From positions 1-64,000 of the forward strand of contig NZ_NEGI01000006.1 of the NCBI RefSeq assembly GCF_002135345.1: DNA of 64,000 bases, read 5' to 3'. The notes under the pieces are model-generated. The model ran no database searches and was not told the DNA's origin. It saw only the letters and a list, made by a program, of their open reading frames with translations. This DNA is from Acinetobacter sp. ANC 4648 (lineage in GTDB: Bacteria; Pseudomonadota; Gammaproteobacteria; Pseudomonadales; Moraxellaceae). The position numbers were made by a program, and so were the translations under genes. Of this stretch, positions 1 to 7,520 are shown one piece after another; within the stretch, counting starts at the first letter, position 1, and each line of letters begins with the position of its first letter.

Positions 1-13
1 ACTCTGTCAAATT

Positions 14-88
14 AGGGGCGTCGCCAAGTGGTAAGGCACCGGGTTTTGATCTCGGCATCCGTTGGTTCGAATCCAGCCGCCCCTGCCA
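14..88 (+). tRNA. tRNA-Gln (TTG anticodon), copy 1
   Basis: A 75-nt cloverleaf with encoded 3' CCA. The acceptor stem pairs AGGGGCG with CGCCCCT. The anticodon stem CCGGG/CTCGG holds the loop TTTTGAT, which gives anticodon TTG (glutamine, CAA/CAG). The T arm carries the standard GGTTCGAATCC. It is identical base for base to the copy at 178-252 and lies just upstream of prs, probably in the same transcription unit. Confidence 0.97.
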
Positions 89-177
89 TTGTTTTTCAAA
101 AAGATAGAACAAATTATCGGTTAATTGTTAATTTATCTTGACAAATAACGATATAAATATTAAAGTTCTGCCGCATT

Positions 178-252
178 AGGGGCGTCGCCAAGTGGTAAGG
201 CACCGGGTTTTGATCTCGGCATCCGTTGGTTCGAATCCAGCCGCCCCTGCCA
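178..252 (+). tRNA. tRNA-Gln (TTG anticodon), copy 2
   Basis: This is an exact second copy of the tRNA-Gln at 14-88, with the same 75 bases including CCA. An 89-nt AT-rich spacer separates the two. Only 36 nt separate its CCA end from the prs start codon, so tRNA processing would free a short-leader prs mRNA if they share a transcript (inference). Confidence 0.97.
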
Positions 253-288
253 TCTAATTCTATACATTTCAACCGCCAAGGGTGCTTC

Positions 289-1242
289 ATGCCCAATCTT
301 GTCGTTTTTAGTGGAACAGCGCATCCACAATTCGCCCAAAAAGTCGTTAGCCATTTGCATATTCCGTTAGGAGCAGCAGCTGTCGGTAAATTTTCTGATG
401 GTGAAATCACTGTCGAAATTACTGAAAATGTGCGTGGTAAAGACGTCTTTATAGTACAACCTACTTGTGCCCCAACGAATGACAACCTTATGGAAGTCCT
501 CGTTATGGCTGATGCTTTGCGTCGCGCAAGTGCTGGTCGTATTACTGCAGTTATTCCTTACTTTGGTTACGCGCGCCAAGACCGTCGACCACGTTCAACT
601 CGTGTTCCAATTACCGCTAAAGTTGTTGCAGATATGCTCACAACCGTGGGAATTGACCGTGTTGTCATGATCGACTTGCACGCCGACCAAATCCAAGGCT
701 TCTTCGATATTCCTGTAGATAATATCTATGGAACTCCTGTTTTGCTTGCTGACCTTCGTCAACAGCAACATCACAACCTGATGGTGGTTTCACCTGACGT
801 TGGTGGCGTTGTTCGCGCACGTGCAGTCGCTAAGCAAATGGGTGATATCGATCTCGCAATTATCGATAAACGTCGCCAGAAAGCAAATGAATCACAAGTG
901 ATGCATTTAATTGGTGATGTGAAAGACCGTGACTGTGTCATTGTCGACGATATGGTCGATACTGCAGGTACCCTATGTAAAGCTGCCGATGCACTGAAAA
1001 CTTTTGGTGCTCGTCGTGTTATCGCTTACGCTACTCACCCAGTTTTATCGGGTAAAGCGTTAGAGAACTTACGTAATTCTGTGATTGATGAACTTGTTGT
1101 TACTGACACAATTCCATTGTCACAAGAAGCATTAGAACTTGGCAAGATTCGCCAAGTTTCTGTAGCTAGTATGGTTGCAGAAACAATTCGTCGTATTAAC
1201 AACGAAGAATCTATTAGCGCGATGTTCGATTCTTATTTATAA
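289..1242 (+). CDS. prs: Ribose-phosphate pyrophosphokinase
   Basis: PRPP synthetase makes 5-phosphoribosyl diphosphate from ribose 5-phosphate and ATP, feeding purine, pyrimidine, histidine, tryptophan and NAD synthesis in the cytoplasm. The 317-residue product has the family's usual length. It shows the N-terminal [11 protein letters not shown] segment, the ATP-contacting [10 protein letters not shown], the [11 protein letters not shown] metal/ATP region and the PRPP-binding loop [12 protein letters not shown]. The reading frame is open upstream into the tRNA gene, but ATG 289 (MPNLVVFSG) matches the family's N-terminus and is chosen. A hairpin terminator follows at 1258. Confidence 0.97.
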   Translation: MPNLVVFSGTAHPQFAQKVVSHLHIPLGAAAVGKFSDGEITVEITENVRGKDVFIVQPTCAPTNDNLMEVLVMADALRRASAGRITAVIPYFGYARQDRRPRSTRVPITAKVVADMLTTVGIDRVVMIDLHADQIQGFFDIPVDNIYGTPVLLADLRQQQHHNLMVVSPDVGGVVRARAVAKQMGDIDLAIIDKRRQKANESQVMHLIGDVKDRDCVIVDDMVDTAGTLCKAADALKTFGARRVIAYATHPVLSGKALENLRNSVIDELVVTDTIPLSQEALELGKIRQVSVASMVAETIRRINNEESISAMFDSYL

Positions 1243-1257
1243 AAGCGCGAAATTTTC

Positions 1258-1284
1258 AAAGCCCTGTTTTTAACAGGGCTTTAT
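1258..1284 (+). terminator. Rho-independent terminator after prs
   Basis: AAAGCCCTG pairs with CAGGGCTTT around a short T-rich loop, followed by a short T/A run. It lies 15 nt after the prs stop and separates prs from rplY. Confidence 0.8.
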
Positions 1285-1341
1285 ATCACTGAACTGGTCG
1301 AAGGTTCAGTTTATTTTAAATCTTAATGAGGAAATGTCATC

Positions 1342-1638
1342 ATGGCAAACTTCGTATTAAATGCAGTAGCTCGTGACGAATCAGTACAAGGGAAAGGTTC
1401 GAGCCGCCGCCTTCGTCTTCAAGCTAAAGTTCCAGCAATCATTTACGGTGGCGAAGCAGCTCCTGTAACTGTAACTTTAGAACTTCGTGAGCTTGTTAAA
1501 GCTTTAGAAAACAACGCTTTCTTTGAAGAAGTTGTTGAAATCAAAATCGGTGATACAGTTGAAAGCGTTAAAATCCAAGCTTTACAACGTCACCCAGCTA
1601 AAAATACACCAATGCACGCTGACTTTAAACGCGCATAA
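1342..1638 (+). CDS. rplY: 50S ribosomal protein L25 (short form)
   Basis: L25 binds 5S rRNA in the large subunit central protuberance. The 98-residue product is the short, single-domain form (like the E. coli protein), not the longer CTC/TL5 form. It shows the typical start with R-D-E, GKGSSRRLR in the RNA-contacting N-terminal segment, PAIIYGG, and the C-terminal LQRHPAKNTPMHADF. A good ribosome binding site (TGAGGAAA) precedes ATG 1342. pth begins 18 nt downstream, so the pair is probably co-transcribed. Confidence 0.95.
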   Translation: MANFVLNAVARDESVQGKGSSRRLRLQAKVPAIIYGGEAAPVTVTLELRELVKALENNAFFEEVVEIKIGDTVESVKIQALQRHPAKNTPMHADFKRA

Positions 1639-1656
1639 GTGTTAATGGTGTAATTA

Positions 1657-2235
1657 GTGTCAAAACTTTCACTGATTGTTGGTTTGGGTAATCCGGGAAC
1701 GGAATATGCCCAAACCCGCCATAATGCAGGCTTCTGGTTCGTAGAACGTCTTGCACAACAGTATGGCATACAGTTAAAAGCTGATCCCAAATATAAGGGC
1801 ATCAGTGGTCGTGGTAATATCGAAGGTCAAGACGTTCGTCTGCTATTACCCACAACCTTTATGAACCTCTCAGGTCAAAGCGTTGTCCCCTTCGCAAAAT
1901 TCTATCAAATTGCTCCCGAAGCAATGCTTATTGCTCACGATGAACTCGATATGAACCCCGGTGTCATTCGCCTAAAATCAGGTGGTGGTCATGGCGGTCA
2001 TAACGGTTTAAAAGATATTGTTCCTCATTTAGGTGCAAACTTTCATCGTTTACGCATTGGCATTGGACATCCTGGCACAAAAGAACGCGTATCAGGTCAT
2101 GTCTTAAGCAAAGCACCTACAAGTGAACAGACACTTATGGATGATGCAATTCACTATGCACTAGGCCGCATTAAATTATTGGTCAATGGTGAAATCCAGC
2201 AGGCAATGAATCAAATAAATGCCTACAAACCGTAA
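1657..2235 (+). CDS. pth: Peptidyl-tRNA hydrolase
   Basis: Pth cleaves the ester bond of peptidyl-tRNAs that drop off ribosomes and recycles the tRNA. At 192 residues it has normal length. Visible features are the N-terminal VGLGNPG, the catalytic-His segment RHNAGF near residue 20, the tRNA-contacting TFMNLSG, and the conserved HDELD and GGGHGGHNGLK blocks. It starts with GTG at 1657, the only start that keeps the SKLSLIVGLGN N-terminus. The rplY-pth pairing is common in gammaproteobacteria. Confidence 0.96.
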   Translation: MSKLSLIVGLGNPGTEYAQTRHNAGFWFVERLAQQYGIQLKADPKYKGISGRGNIEGQDVRLLLPTTFMNLSGQSVVPFAKFYQIAPEAMLIAHDELDMNPGVIRLKSGGGHGGHNGLKDIVPHLGANFHRLRIGIGHPGTKERVSGHVLSKAPTSEQTLMDDAIHYALGRIKLLVNGEIQQAMNQINAYKP

Positions 2236-2253
2236 ATTACAAAATTAATCTTT

Positions 2254-2339
2254 GTTAAACAATTTTTCTTGCCTTGATACTGGTTTGAGAGCAAAATGCG
2301 CTTTTTAACGTATCCCCAACAAAGAAGTTATTGTTTAAC
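2254..2339 (+). other. Inverted repeat in the panD leader
   Basis: GTTAAACAAT at 2254-2263 has its exact reverse complement ATTGTTTAAC at 2330-2339, giving a 10-bp perfect stem across 66 nt. It lies between the pth stop and the panD ribosome binding site. In RNA it could fold into a long-range leader hairpin, and in DNA it could be two half-sites. No function is known to me. Confidence 0.4.
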
Positions 2340-2379
2340 TGACAGATAACTGTCTTAGGACAACTAGGAGACGCAAGCC

Positions 2380-2760
2380 ATGCTATCTCGTTTATTAAAA
2401 GCAAAAATTCACCGTGCAGTAGTCACCCAAGCAGAGCTTCACTATGAAGGTTCTTGTGCTATTGATGGCGTGTTATTGGATTTAGCTGGTATTCGTGAAT
2501 ACGAAGAAATCCATGTCTGGAACGTTACTAACGGTAAACGTTTCACCACTTATGCTATTCGTGGTGAAGAGCATTCAGGCATTATCTCTGTGAATGGTGG
2601 CGCTGCTCATCAAGCAGATGTTGGTGACTTAGTCATTATTGCAACCTTTGGTGATTTCACCATTGCAGAAGCAAATGCACACAAACCGCGTCTTGTGTAT
2701 GCAAATCCAAATAATACTGTGAATCATACTGCTAACTGTATTCCCGTTCAGGTAGCATAG
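2380..2760 (+). CDS. panD: Aspartate 1-decarboxylase (pyruvoyl enzyme)
   Basis: PanD converts L-aspartate to beta-alanine for pantothenate and coenzyme A. It is made as a proenzyme that cleaves itself between Gly and Ser to create an N-terminal pyruvoyl group; the site EGSC is visible at about residues 23-26. The 126-residue length and the segments [19 protein letters not shown] and NGAAH-like [12 protein letters not shown] are those of the family. AGGAGA precedes the ATG. A strong terminator follows. No other pan gene is adjacent. Confidence 0.96.
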   Translation: MLSRLLKAKIHRAVVTQAELHYEGSCAIDGVLLDLAGIREYEEIHVWNVTNGKRFTTYAIRGEEHSGIISVNGGAAHQADVGDLVIIATFGDFTIAEANAHKPRLVYANPNNTVNHTANCIPVQVA

Positions 2761-2774
2761 TCTTATCAAGATTC

Positions 2775-2801
2775 AAAAAACCTGCAGCTTGCGGGTTTTT
2801 T
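2775..2801 (+). terminator. Rho-independent terminator after panD
   Basis: AAAAAACCTGC and GCGGGTTTTTT form an 11-bp stem (one G-U) around AGCTT, ending in a T run. It begins 15 nt after the panD stop. Confidence 0.9.
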
Positions 2802-2988
2802 GTTGTGCTCAATCATTGAACTTTATCAGTCCATATATTTTAAAACTGTGCTTCCTAAGAGACGACTGTTTTCAATCTTAAAAATATCAATATAAATCTA
2901 ATAGATAGAATAATATTCAATATAACAACTAAAATAAATAGAACTGACCATTCTAAAGTCAAGGCTGCTTTATTTAGAAAATTAAGCC

Positions 2989-2994
2989 TATAAT
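2989..2994 (+). promoter_or_regulatory. Probable -10 element of the ribB riboswitch transcript
   Basis: A perfect TATAAT lies 10 nt before the 5' end of the FMN aptamer, so transcription would start around 3001. The -35 region about 17 nt upstream is poor (TGCTTT). The 185 nt between the panD terminator and this site are AT-rich with nothing else recognisable. Confidence 0.65.
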
Positions 2995-3004
2995 AACGCT
3001 ACAT

Positions 3005-3178
3005 CGCTTCAGGGCGGGGTGCAATTCCCCACCGGTGGTAAGTTAGACATACTTTCCAAGTATGATCTAATCAGCCCACGAGCTTATCGTATTAATCTGA
3101 AATTTATTTCAAGCAGCTACGATACGCAGATTTGGTGAAATACCAAAGCCGACGGTATAGTCCGGATGAAAGAAGACG
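3005..3178 (+). promoter_or_regulatory. FMN riboswitch (RFN element) controlling ribB
   Basis: The conserved RFN landmarks are all present. The 5' part is TTCAGGGCGGGGTGCAATTC followed by CCCACCGGTGG, with AATCAGCCCACGAG in the middle. There is a variable stem (3086-3126) and the 3' part GGTGAAATACCAAAGCCGACGG then TAGTCCGGATGAAAGAAGA. The aptamer binds flavin mononucleotide. The downstream 110 nt to the ribB start include a T7 tract near 3259-3265, so control could act on transcription termination or at the ribosome binding site; I cannot tell which. Confidence 0.95.
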
Positions 3179-3289
3179 ACGTCACACCATACATCTCCAA
3201 TGCAAAGTATTTGGATCTGTTTCGTAACGCCACTATTTCTCATGTCCTGAAATGTTCAATCGTACTTTTTTTATTACGCGAGCGTTTCA

Positions 3290-3949
3290 ATGTCTAGTTT
3301 AATTCAACCCGAAATTTTCTTTTCAGCTCTTGCTCCTGCTGAACAACGTATTCAACAAGCTTTAGAAGACATTCGCCAAGGGCAACCTGTTTTGGTGATG
3401 GATGATTTTGATCGTGAAAATGAAGCCGACTTAATTGTTGCGGCAGAAACACTCACTGTAGAAACCATGGCTCGAATGATTCGTGATGGTTCAGGCATTG
3501 TTTGTTTATGTCTAACAGAACAATTAGCAAATCATTTAGAACTCCCCCCGATGATTTCACATAACTCTAGTCAATTTAAAACTGCATTTACCGTGACTAT
3601 TGAAGCAGCAACAGGTGTAACCACTGGTGTATCAGCCAAAGACCGTGTCACCACCATTCAAGCGGCCATCAAAGAAGGTGCTGTGGCAAGCGACTTGAAC
3701 CGACCGGGACATGTATTTCCTTTACGCGCACGTGAAGGTGGTGTTTTAACACGTCGTGGACATACCGAAGGAACGATTGATTTAGCACGCTTAGCTGGCT
3801 TAAAACCAGCAGGTGTGTTATGTGAGTTAACCAATGCAGATGGCACGATGGCATCAGGTATTCAAGTTTTAGCTTATGCGCAAACCCATCACTTAACGGT
3901 CATTACAATTGAAGAAATTGTACAATATCGTTTAACGCATAATCTTTAG
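3290..3949 (+). CDS. ribB: 3,4-dihydroxy-2-butanone 4-phosphate synthase
   Basis: RibB converts ribulose 5-phosphate to 3,4-dihydroxy-2-butanone 4-phosphate and formate, the branch that supplies the four-carbon unit of riboflavin. The 219-residue protein is the monofunctional form without a fused GTP cyclohydrolase II domain. Signatures are the acidic metal loop [10 protein letters not shown] near residues 38-47, [26 protein letters not shown] and RRGHTEG. It sits 110 nt downstream of an FMN riboswitch, so expression should fall when FMN is plentiful. Confidence 0.96.
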   Translation: MSSLIQPEIFFSALAPAEQRIQQALEDIRQGQPVLVMDDFDRENEADLIVAAETLTVETMARMIRDGSGIVCLCLTEQLANHLELPPMISHNSSQFKTAFTVTIEAATGVTTGVSAKDRVTTIQAAIKEGAVASDLNRPGHVFPLRAREGGVLTRRGHTEGTIDLARLAGLKPAGVLCELTNADGTMASGIQVLAYAQTHHLTVITIEEIVQYRLTHNL

Positions 3950-3960
3950 GTATAAACAGT

Positions 3961-3997
3961 AAAAGCCCTGCTCTGCGTATCTCGCTATGGGGCTTTT
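3961..3997. terminator. Probable terminator between convergent ribB and DUF1289 gene
   Basis: AAAAGCCC pairs with GGGCTTTT across a 20-nt loop, 11 nt after ribB. The flanking A and T tracts let it work in both directions, for ribB and for the convergent gene ending at 4008. The large loop makes this less certain than the other terminators. Confidence 0.5.
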
Positions 3998-4007
3998 ACT
4001 GGTGCAA

Positions 4008-4496
4008 TTATTCATCTTCATCTAATGTACGCAAGAAATGATGCCGCATACCATCTGCACGTAAAAAAGCAAAATCATAACTTGCCGTTGCTAAAGCCAA
4101 TACCCGCCGTTCAAATTCTTGCCAAATTGGTTTAACTTGTTGAGCAGTAATACCCAAACCACTTTCTTCAGCTAAATGCTTGTTTTTTTCGCATAATTTT
4201 AAAGCATGATATAACTTGCGACCTTGACTTGCTGTACCTAAGACTCGAATCCGCTTCCCAAGAATAAAGCCTTCTACATGCTGTACATTCGCCAAAGGTA
4301 ACATGGGAACTAAAATTTGATCCAATTGCACATCCAAGCGTTTCCATACCGCTAAGCGTTGTTCAGCAGTATAAGTATTCCAATGAATTACCTCATGGTT
4401 AAAGCGTCGACAACCACGACATACTGCATCACCAAATACCGTAGAACAACGTCCTGCGCATGGAGTGAAAGATGGTATTCGACGATCATTACTCAA
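4008..4496 (-). CDS. DUF1289 family protein with Cys-rich N-terminus
   Basis: About 162 residues. The N-terminus has four spaced cysteines, TPCAGRCS then FGDAVCRGCRRF, followed by VIHWN and an Arg-rich helix. This is the DUF1289 signature, a small putative metal- or Fe-S-binding module of unknown function; the remaining about 110 residues are specific to this longer form. The frame is open from GTG 4511, but an AGGA lies about 9 nt before TTG 4496 (encoding MSNDRRIPSF), so TTG is my preferred start. It is divergent from trhO with a 117-nt gap. Confidence 0.75.
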   Translation of the reverse strand: MSNDRRIPSFTPCAGRCSTVFGDAVCRGCRRFNHEVIHWNTYTAEQRLAVWKRLDVQLDQILVPMLPLANVQHVEGFILGKRIRVLGTASQGRKLYHALKLCEKNKHLAEESGLGITAQQVKPIWQEFERRVLALATASYDFAFLRADGMRHHFLRTLDEDE

Positions 4497-4613
4497 AACA
4501 AAAATCCTCACACAAAACCATATTTCTTTTATGGTTTTCTCGCTTATTTACACAATTCGCGTTAAAATACGCGCCTTGAATTTTGTCCTATCATAATACA
4601 TTTGGAGTATTCC

Positions 4614-5546
4614 ATGAACGCTACTGTAGAACAGCTTGCACCTGTAGAACAGCAAGCGACCACAAGTTGGGTTGTTGCCGCACTATATCAATTTAAAGCA
4701 GTTCAAGATCCAGCCGATCTTCAACAGCGCCTTTTAGATTTAGTCAACAGCATCAACTTGTGTGGAACTCTAATTGTTGCAGGTGAAGGCATTAACGGTA
4801 CAATTGCTGGTGATCGTGACGCTATTGATCAAATGCATGCCTTCCTTCTCAATGAAGGTTTTAATGCAATGGAATATAAAGAATCACAAAGTGATGATAA
4901 ACCATTCCGTAAAATGAAAATCAAACTCAAAAGTGAAATTGTTACACTTGGAGTTGAAGTAAAGCCACGTGATTTAGTCGGTCACTATCTTGACCCGAAA
5001 GAATGGAATGAACTAATTGCACGTGAGGATGTAATCTTAGTAGATACTCGTAATGATTACGAATACAAAGCTGGTACCTTTAAAGGTGCAGTTGATCCCA
5101 AAACTGAAACTTTCCGGGAATTTCCAGAATACGTTAAACAAAATCTAGAACAGCATAAAGATAAAAAAATTGCTATGTTCTGTACAGGTGGAATCCGTTG
5201 TGAAAAATCAACTTCTCTCCTCCTACAAGAAGGCTTTAATGAAGTTTATCACCTAAAAGGTGGTATTTTAAAATATCTAGAAGAAACACCTGCTGAAGAA
5301 AGTCTATGGGAAGGTGAATGTTTCGTATTTGATGGCCGTACTGCAGTAACACATGGCGTTGAAGAAGGTCAAAATATTAAATGTCATGCTTGTGGATGGC
5401 CATTACTTCCAGCTGAAGTGGAACTACCAAGCTATGATCACGGTGTATCATGTGTTTATTGCATTGATAAAACTACAGAAAAACAAAAAGATGGTTTCCG
5501 CATGCGTCAATCGCAAATTGCTGCTGCAAAACGCAAACGCCTATAA
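4614..5546 (+). CDS. trhO: tRNA uridine(34) hydroxylase TrhO (rhodanese domain)
   Basis: TrhO (formerly YceA) hydroxylates U34 of certain tRNAs to ho5U using oxygen, a step toward cmo5U/mcmo5U. The 310-residue product has the N-terminal acylphosphatase-like domain (GTLIVAGEGINGTIAG), a rhodanese domain with VDTRNDYEY and the active-site loop CTGGIRCEK near residue 190. Its Cys-rich C-terminus (CHACGWPL, VSCVYC) may bind metal. The reading frame starts at TTG 4602, but a GGAG ribosome site at 4604-4607 would lie inside that version, so ATG 4614 is chosen. Confidence 0.93.
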   Translation: MNATVEQLAPVEQQATTSWVVAALYQFKAVQDPADLQQRLLDLVNSINLCGTLIVAGEGINGTIAGDRDAIDQMHAFLLNEGFNAMEYKESQSDDKPFRKMKIKLKSEIVTLGVEVKPRDLVGHYLDPKEWNELIAREDVILVDTRNDYEYKAGTFKGAVDPKTETFREFPEYVKQNLEQHKDKKIAMFCTGGIRCEKSTSLLLQEGFNEVYHLKGGILKYLEETPAEESLWEGECFVFDGRTAVTHGVEEGQNIKCHACGWPLLPAEVELPSYDHGVSCVYCIDKTTEKQKDGFRMRQSQIAAAKRKRL

Positions 5547-5563
5547 GCGATTCAAGTTTGATT

Positions 5564-5992
5564 TTAATTGCCATCATTCTTGATGGCTTTTTTATTTTCA
5601 GCTTGTGCAAATGAGGCATTTCTTAATAGCTTTTGAAACTGACTACATTCTAAAGGATTTTCATACTGGCACTGAGCCACGTGACGCAGACTTTGTCTCA
5701 ATGCATCTAATTGCTGTATTTGAGCATCAATTTCACTCGCACGCTGCTCAAGTTTATTTTTATCAATAGGTTGAGATTTATTCTGCAACATTTTATGTAA
5801 TTGTTTAAGTGTAAATCCAGCCTGCTTTCCCAAACCAATTAATAATAATTGATCTACAACTTGAATATGAAAAATACGTTGTAAACCTTTACGACCAATC
5901 GAACGAATCAATCCCTCATGTTCATAATAGCGAATAGTTGAACTGGGAATGCCTGTTCGTTTGACCAATTCTGCAATACTTAGCTCATTCAT
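5564..5992 (-). CDS. MerR family transcriptional regulator
   Basis: A 142-residue MerR protein. The N-terminal winged helix-turn-helix reads ELVKRTGIPSSTIRYYEHEGLI, followed by the helix region ending LGKQAGFTLKQL and a dimerising coiled coil (about residues 75-115). The C-terminal part has cysteines at CQYENPLEC, which could bind an effector or metal, but I do not recognise the ligand. It is divergent from a DUF2938 membrane-protein gene, and a 19-bp-spacer promoter with a palindrome lies between them. The 3' end of the gene overlaps the trhO terminator. Confidence 0.9.
   Translation of the reverse strand: MNELSIAELVKRTGIPSSTIRYYEHEGLIRSIGRKGLQRIFHIQVVDQLLLIGLGKQAGFTLKQLHKMLQNKSQPIDKNKLEQRASEIDAQIQQLDALRQSLRHVAQCQYENPLECSQFQKLLRNASFAQAENKKAIKNDGN
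5570..5594 (+). terminator. Rho-independent terminator after trhO, inside the merR 3' end
   Basis: GCCATCA, loop TTCT, TGATGGC, then TTTTTT. It is 24 nt past the trhO stop. On the minus strand the same bases encode the last residues of the MerR protein, so coding and termination are superimposed. Confidence 0.85.
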
Positions 5993-5993
5993 C

Positions 5994-6024
5994 TTGACTT
6001 GAAGTTCACTTCAACTTGTAGAGT
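5994..6024 (+). promoter_or_regulatory. MerR-type promoter/operator with 19-bp spacer
   Basis: TTGACT (5994-5999) and TAGAGT (6019-6024) are separated by 19 bp, the overlong spacing that MerR activators correct by DNA distortion. Between them lies a palindrome, ACTTGAAGT / ACTTCAACT, matching in 8 of 9 arm positions. It points toward the DUF2938 gene at 6058. Its left edge is one base from the merR start codon, so bound MerR protein would also occupy its own leader. Confidence 0.8.
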
Positions 6025-6057
6025 AGATCAATCTAAAGTATTTCAGGTAATATTCAA

Positions 6058-6558
6058 ATGACTTCAATCGAACTTTATAGCGCCATATTCATCATAGCTA
6101 TACTCGCCACACTGTGGATTGATCTTTATTCATTCTGCTTAAAACGTTGCTTTAATATTCCATCTTTAGATTATAAATTTGTCGGAAGATGGATTATCTA
6201 TCTATTCAAAGGAAAGGCCTTCCATCAAACCATCTTACAAACCCCTATTGTAAAAGGTGAAAAAGCAATAGGCTGGATCAGTCATTATTTGATCGGGTTA
6301 ATGTTTAGCGCTATTTTTATTTTAATAGTCGGAAAATCATGGCTTGCCAATCCACAACTCCTGCCAGCACTCACTTTTGGACTGAGCACTGTGATATTCC
6401 CTTTTTTAATTATGCAACCCTGTTTTGGTTTTGGTGTAGCTGCATCAAAACTCCCACAACCCAATAAGGCTCGACTAAAAAGTTTATCCACCCATGCTTT
6501 ATTTGGAATTGGTTTATATTTAGGCGCTATAATTTTACAGATGTTACATCTACTTTAA
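6058..6558 (+). CDS. DUF2938 family inner-membrane protein
   Basis: A 166-residue protein with about four predicted membrane spans (residues 5-25, 78-98, 105-125, 145-165). It matches the DUF2938 family in its LWIDLYSFCLKR start, the GRWI motif, the GWISHYLIG segment, PFLIMQPCFGFGVAASK and PARLKSLSTHALFG-like end. Function is unknown. The divergent MerR regulator and the intervening MerR-type promoter suggest it is induced by a small ligand or metal sensed by that regulator. No strong ribosome binding site is seen (AGGTAATATTCAA). Confidence 0.85.
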   Translation: MTSIELYSAIFIIAILATLWIDLYSFCLKRCFNIPSLDYKFVGRWIIYLFKGKAFHQTILQTPIVKGEKAIGWISHYLIGLMFSAIFILIVGKSWLANPQLLPALTFGLSTVIFPFLIMQPCFGFGVAASKLPQPNKARLKSLSTHALFGIGLYLGAIILQMLHLL

Positions 6559-6651
6559 ATAATATAGGCATCATTCATGCAATGAGTAATAAAATTAAAT
6601 ATACAAATAGTAATGTAATTCTTTGTTATTAAACTTAGGATAGAGCTAAAA

Positions 6652-6675
6652 ATGATGTATCGAAACTATGACTGA
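6652..6675 (+). CDS. Possible 7-codon upstream reading frame coupled to dedA
   Basis: ATG ATG TAT CGA AAC TAT GAC TGA is preceded by AGGATAGAG, the only good ribosome site here. Its stop codon overlaps the first codons of the DedA gene, whose own ATG at 6668 has no clear ribosome site. It may deliver ribosomes to dedA by translational coupling. Too short to be certain. Confidence 0.3.
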   Translation: MMYRNYD

Positions 6676-7270
6676 CTGGATTATTTCCATAATGGAACAA
6701 CTGGGCTACTTTGGGATCGCAATCCTGATGTTCCTAGATAATGTATTTCCTCCTATCCCCTCTGAGGTCATTATGCCCTCAGCAGGGTTCGCAGCATCCA
6801 AAGGTCAACTCTTACTTTCAGGTGTCATTATTTCAGGCAGCTTAGGATCACTCATCGCTGCAGCTTTACTGTACTGGATTGGTCTAAAAATCCCAAATCA
6901 TAAAATTTTGAGTTGGATTGACCGCTATGGTAAATACCTATGGATTAAATCCAAAGATGTAGAAAAGGCTTTAGCTTGGTTTGAAAAATATGGACATCGG
7001 ATTGTATTTTTTGGACGGATGATTCCAGCTATACGCTCTTTAATTAGCATTCCTGCTGGAATGAGTCATATGCCATTTTGGAAATTTATGACCTATAGTG
7101 CTTTAGGTACAATTATTTGGACGACTTTTTTGGCCTGTATTGGTTATTATTTTGGCAATAATGTTGTACTAATGCAGGAAATTTTGCATCGAGTCGGCTA
7201 CATAATAGTAAGTCTTGTATTTATTTTTTTAATGTATTGGGCTTATCGTAAATTTTATCCAAAAAAATAA
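6668..7270 (+). CDS. DedA family membrane protein
   Basis: DedA proteins are inner-membrane members of the VTT/SNARE-associated superfamily. Several flip undecaprenyl phosphate or phospholipids and affect proton motive force and antimicrobial-peptide resistance. This 200-residue member has GYFGIAILMFLDNVFPPIPSE near the N-terminus, the re-entrant acidic/proline motif, and GRMIPAIRSLISIPAG, the conserved F/GRxxPxxRxxxxxxAG block. Four or five hydrophobic segments follow. The start at ATG 6668 overlaps a tiny upstream reading frame. The exact DedA subgroup is not assigned. Confidence 0.93.
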   Translation: MTDWIISIMEQLGYFGIAILMFLDNVFPPIPSEVIMPSAGFAASKGQLLLSGVIISGSLGSLIAAALLYWIGLKIPNHKILSWIDRYGKYLWIKSKDVEKALAWFEKYGHRIVFFGRMIPAIRSLISIPAGMSHMPFWKFMTYSALGTIIWTTFLACIGYYFGNNVVLMQEILHRVGYIIVSLVFIFLMYWAYRKFYPKK

Positions 7271-7477
7271 TTACTACTGTGCTGTAGCTAAAATGAAAAG
7301 CATTTTCAACAACCTATACAATGACCTTAATTTTATGTAATAGCTTAGATCCATAGCTTTAAAAAGACTCCAAAATGAAGCAGGCCATTTTCAAGCACTT
7401 TTGCTATTGATTGAATTGCTAGCCTCTTTATACATTTCAAATTATATACAAAACTCTATTTCAATTTAAATTTGCAT
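7271..7477. other. Intergenic region after dedA, nothing recognised
   Basis: An AT-rich stretch of about 200 nt between the dedA stop and the shared terminator. No reading frame, repeat or clear promoter is seen. Confidence 0.5.
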
Positions 7478-7505
7478 AAAAAAACACCTCCAAAGAGGTG
7501 TTTTT
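7478..7505. terminator. Bidirectional terminator, end of UPF0149 gene
   Basis: AAAACACCTC, loop CAAA, GAGGTGTTTT with A and T tracts on both sides. It lies 16 nt past the minus-strand stop at 7521 and can also end transcription arriving from dedA. Confidence 0.85.
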
Positions 7506-7520
7506 AACAAAACTAAATCA

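Noticed and set aside
3230..3289. Definite riboswitch terminator before ribB
   Set aside because: A T7 tract exists, but I could not find a strong stem directly before it, so I leave the mechanism open.
4602..4613. TTG start for trhO giving four more residues
   Set aside because: The GGAG ribosome site would lie inside the extra codons; ATG 4614 is correctly spaced from it.
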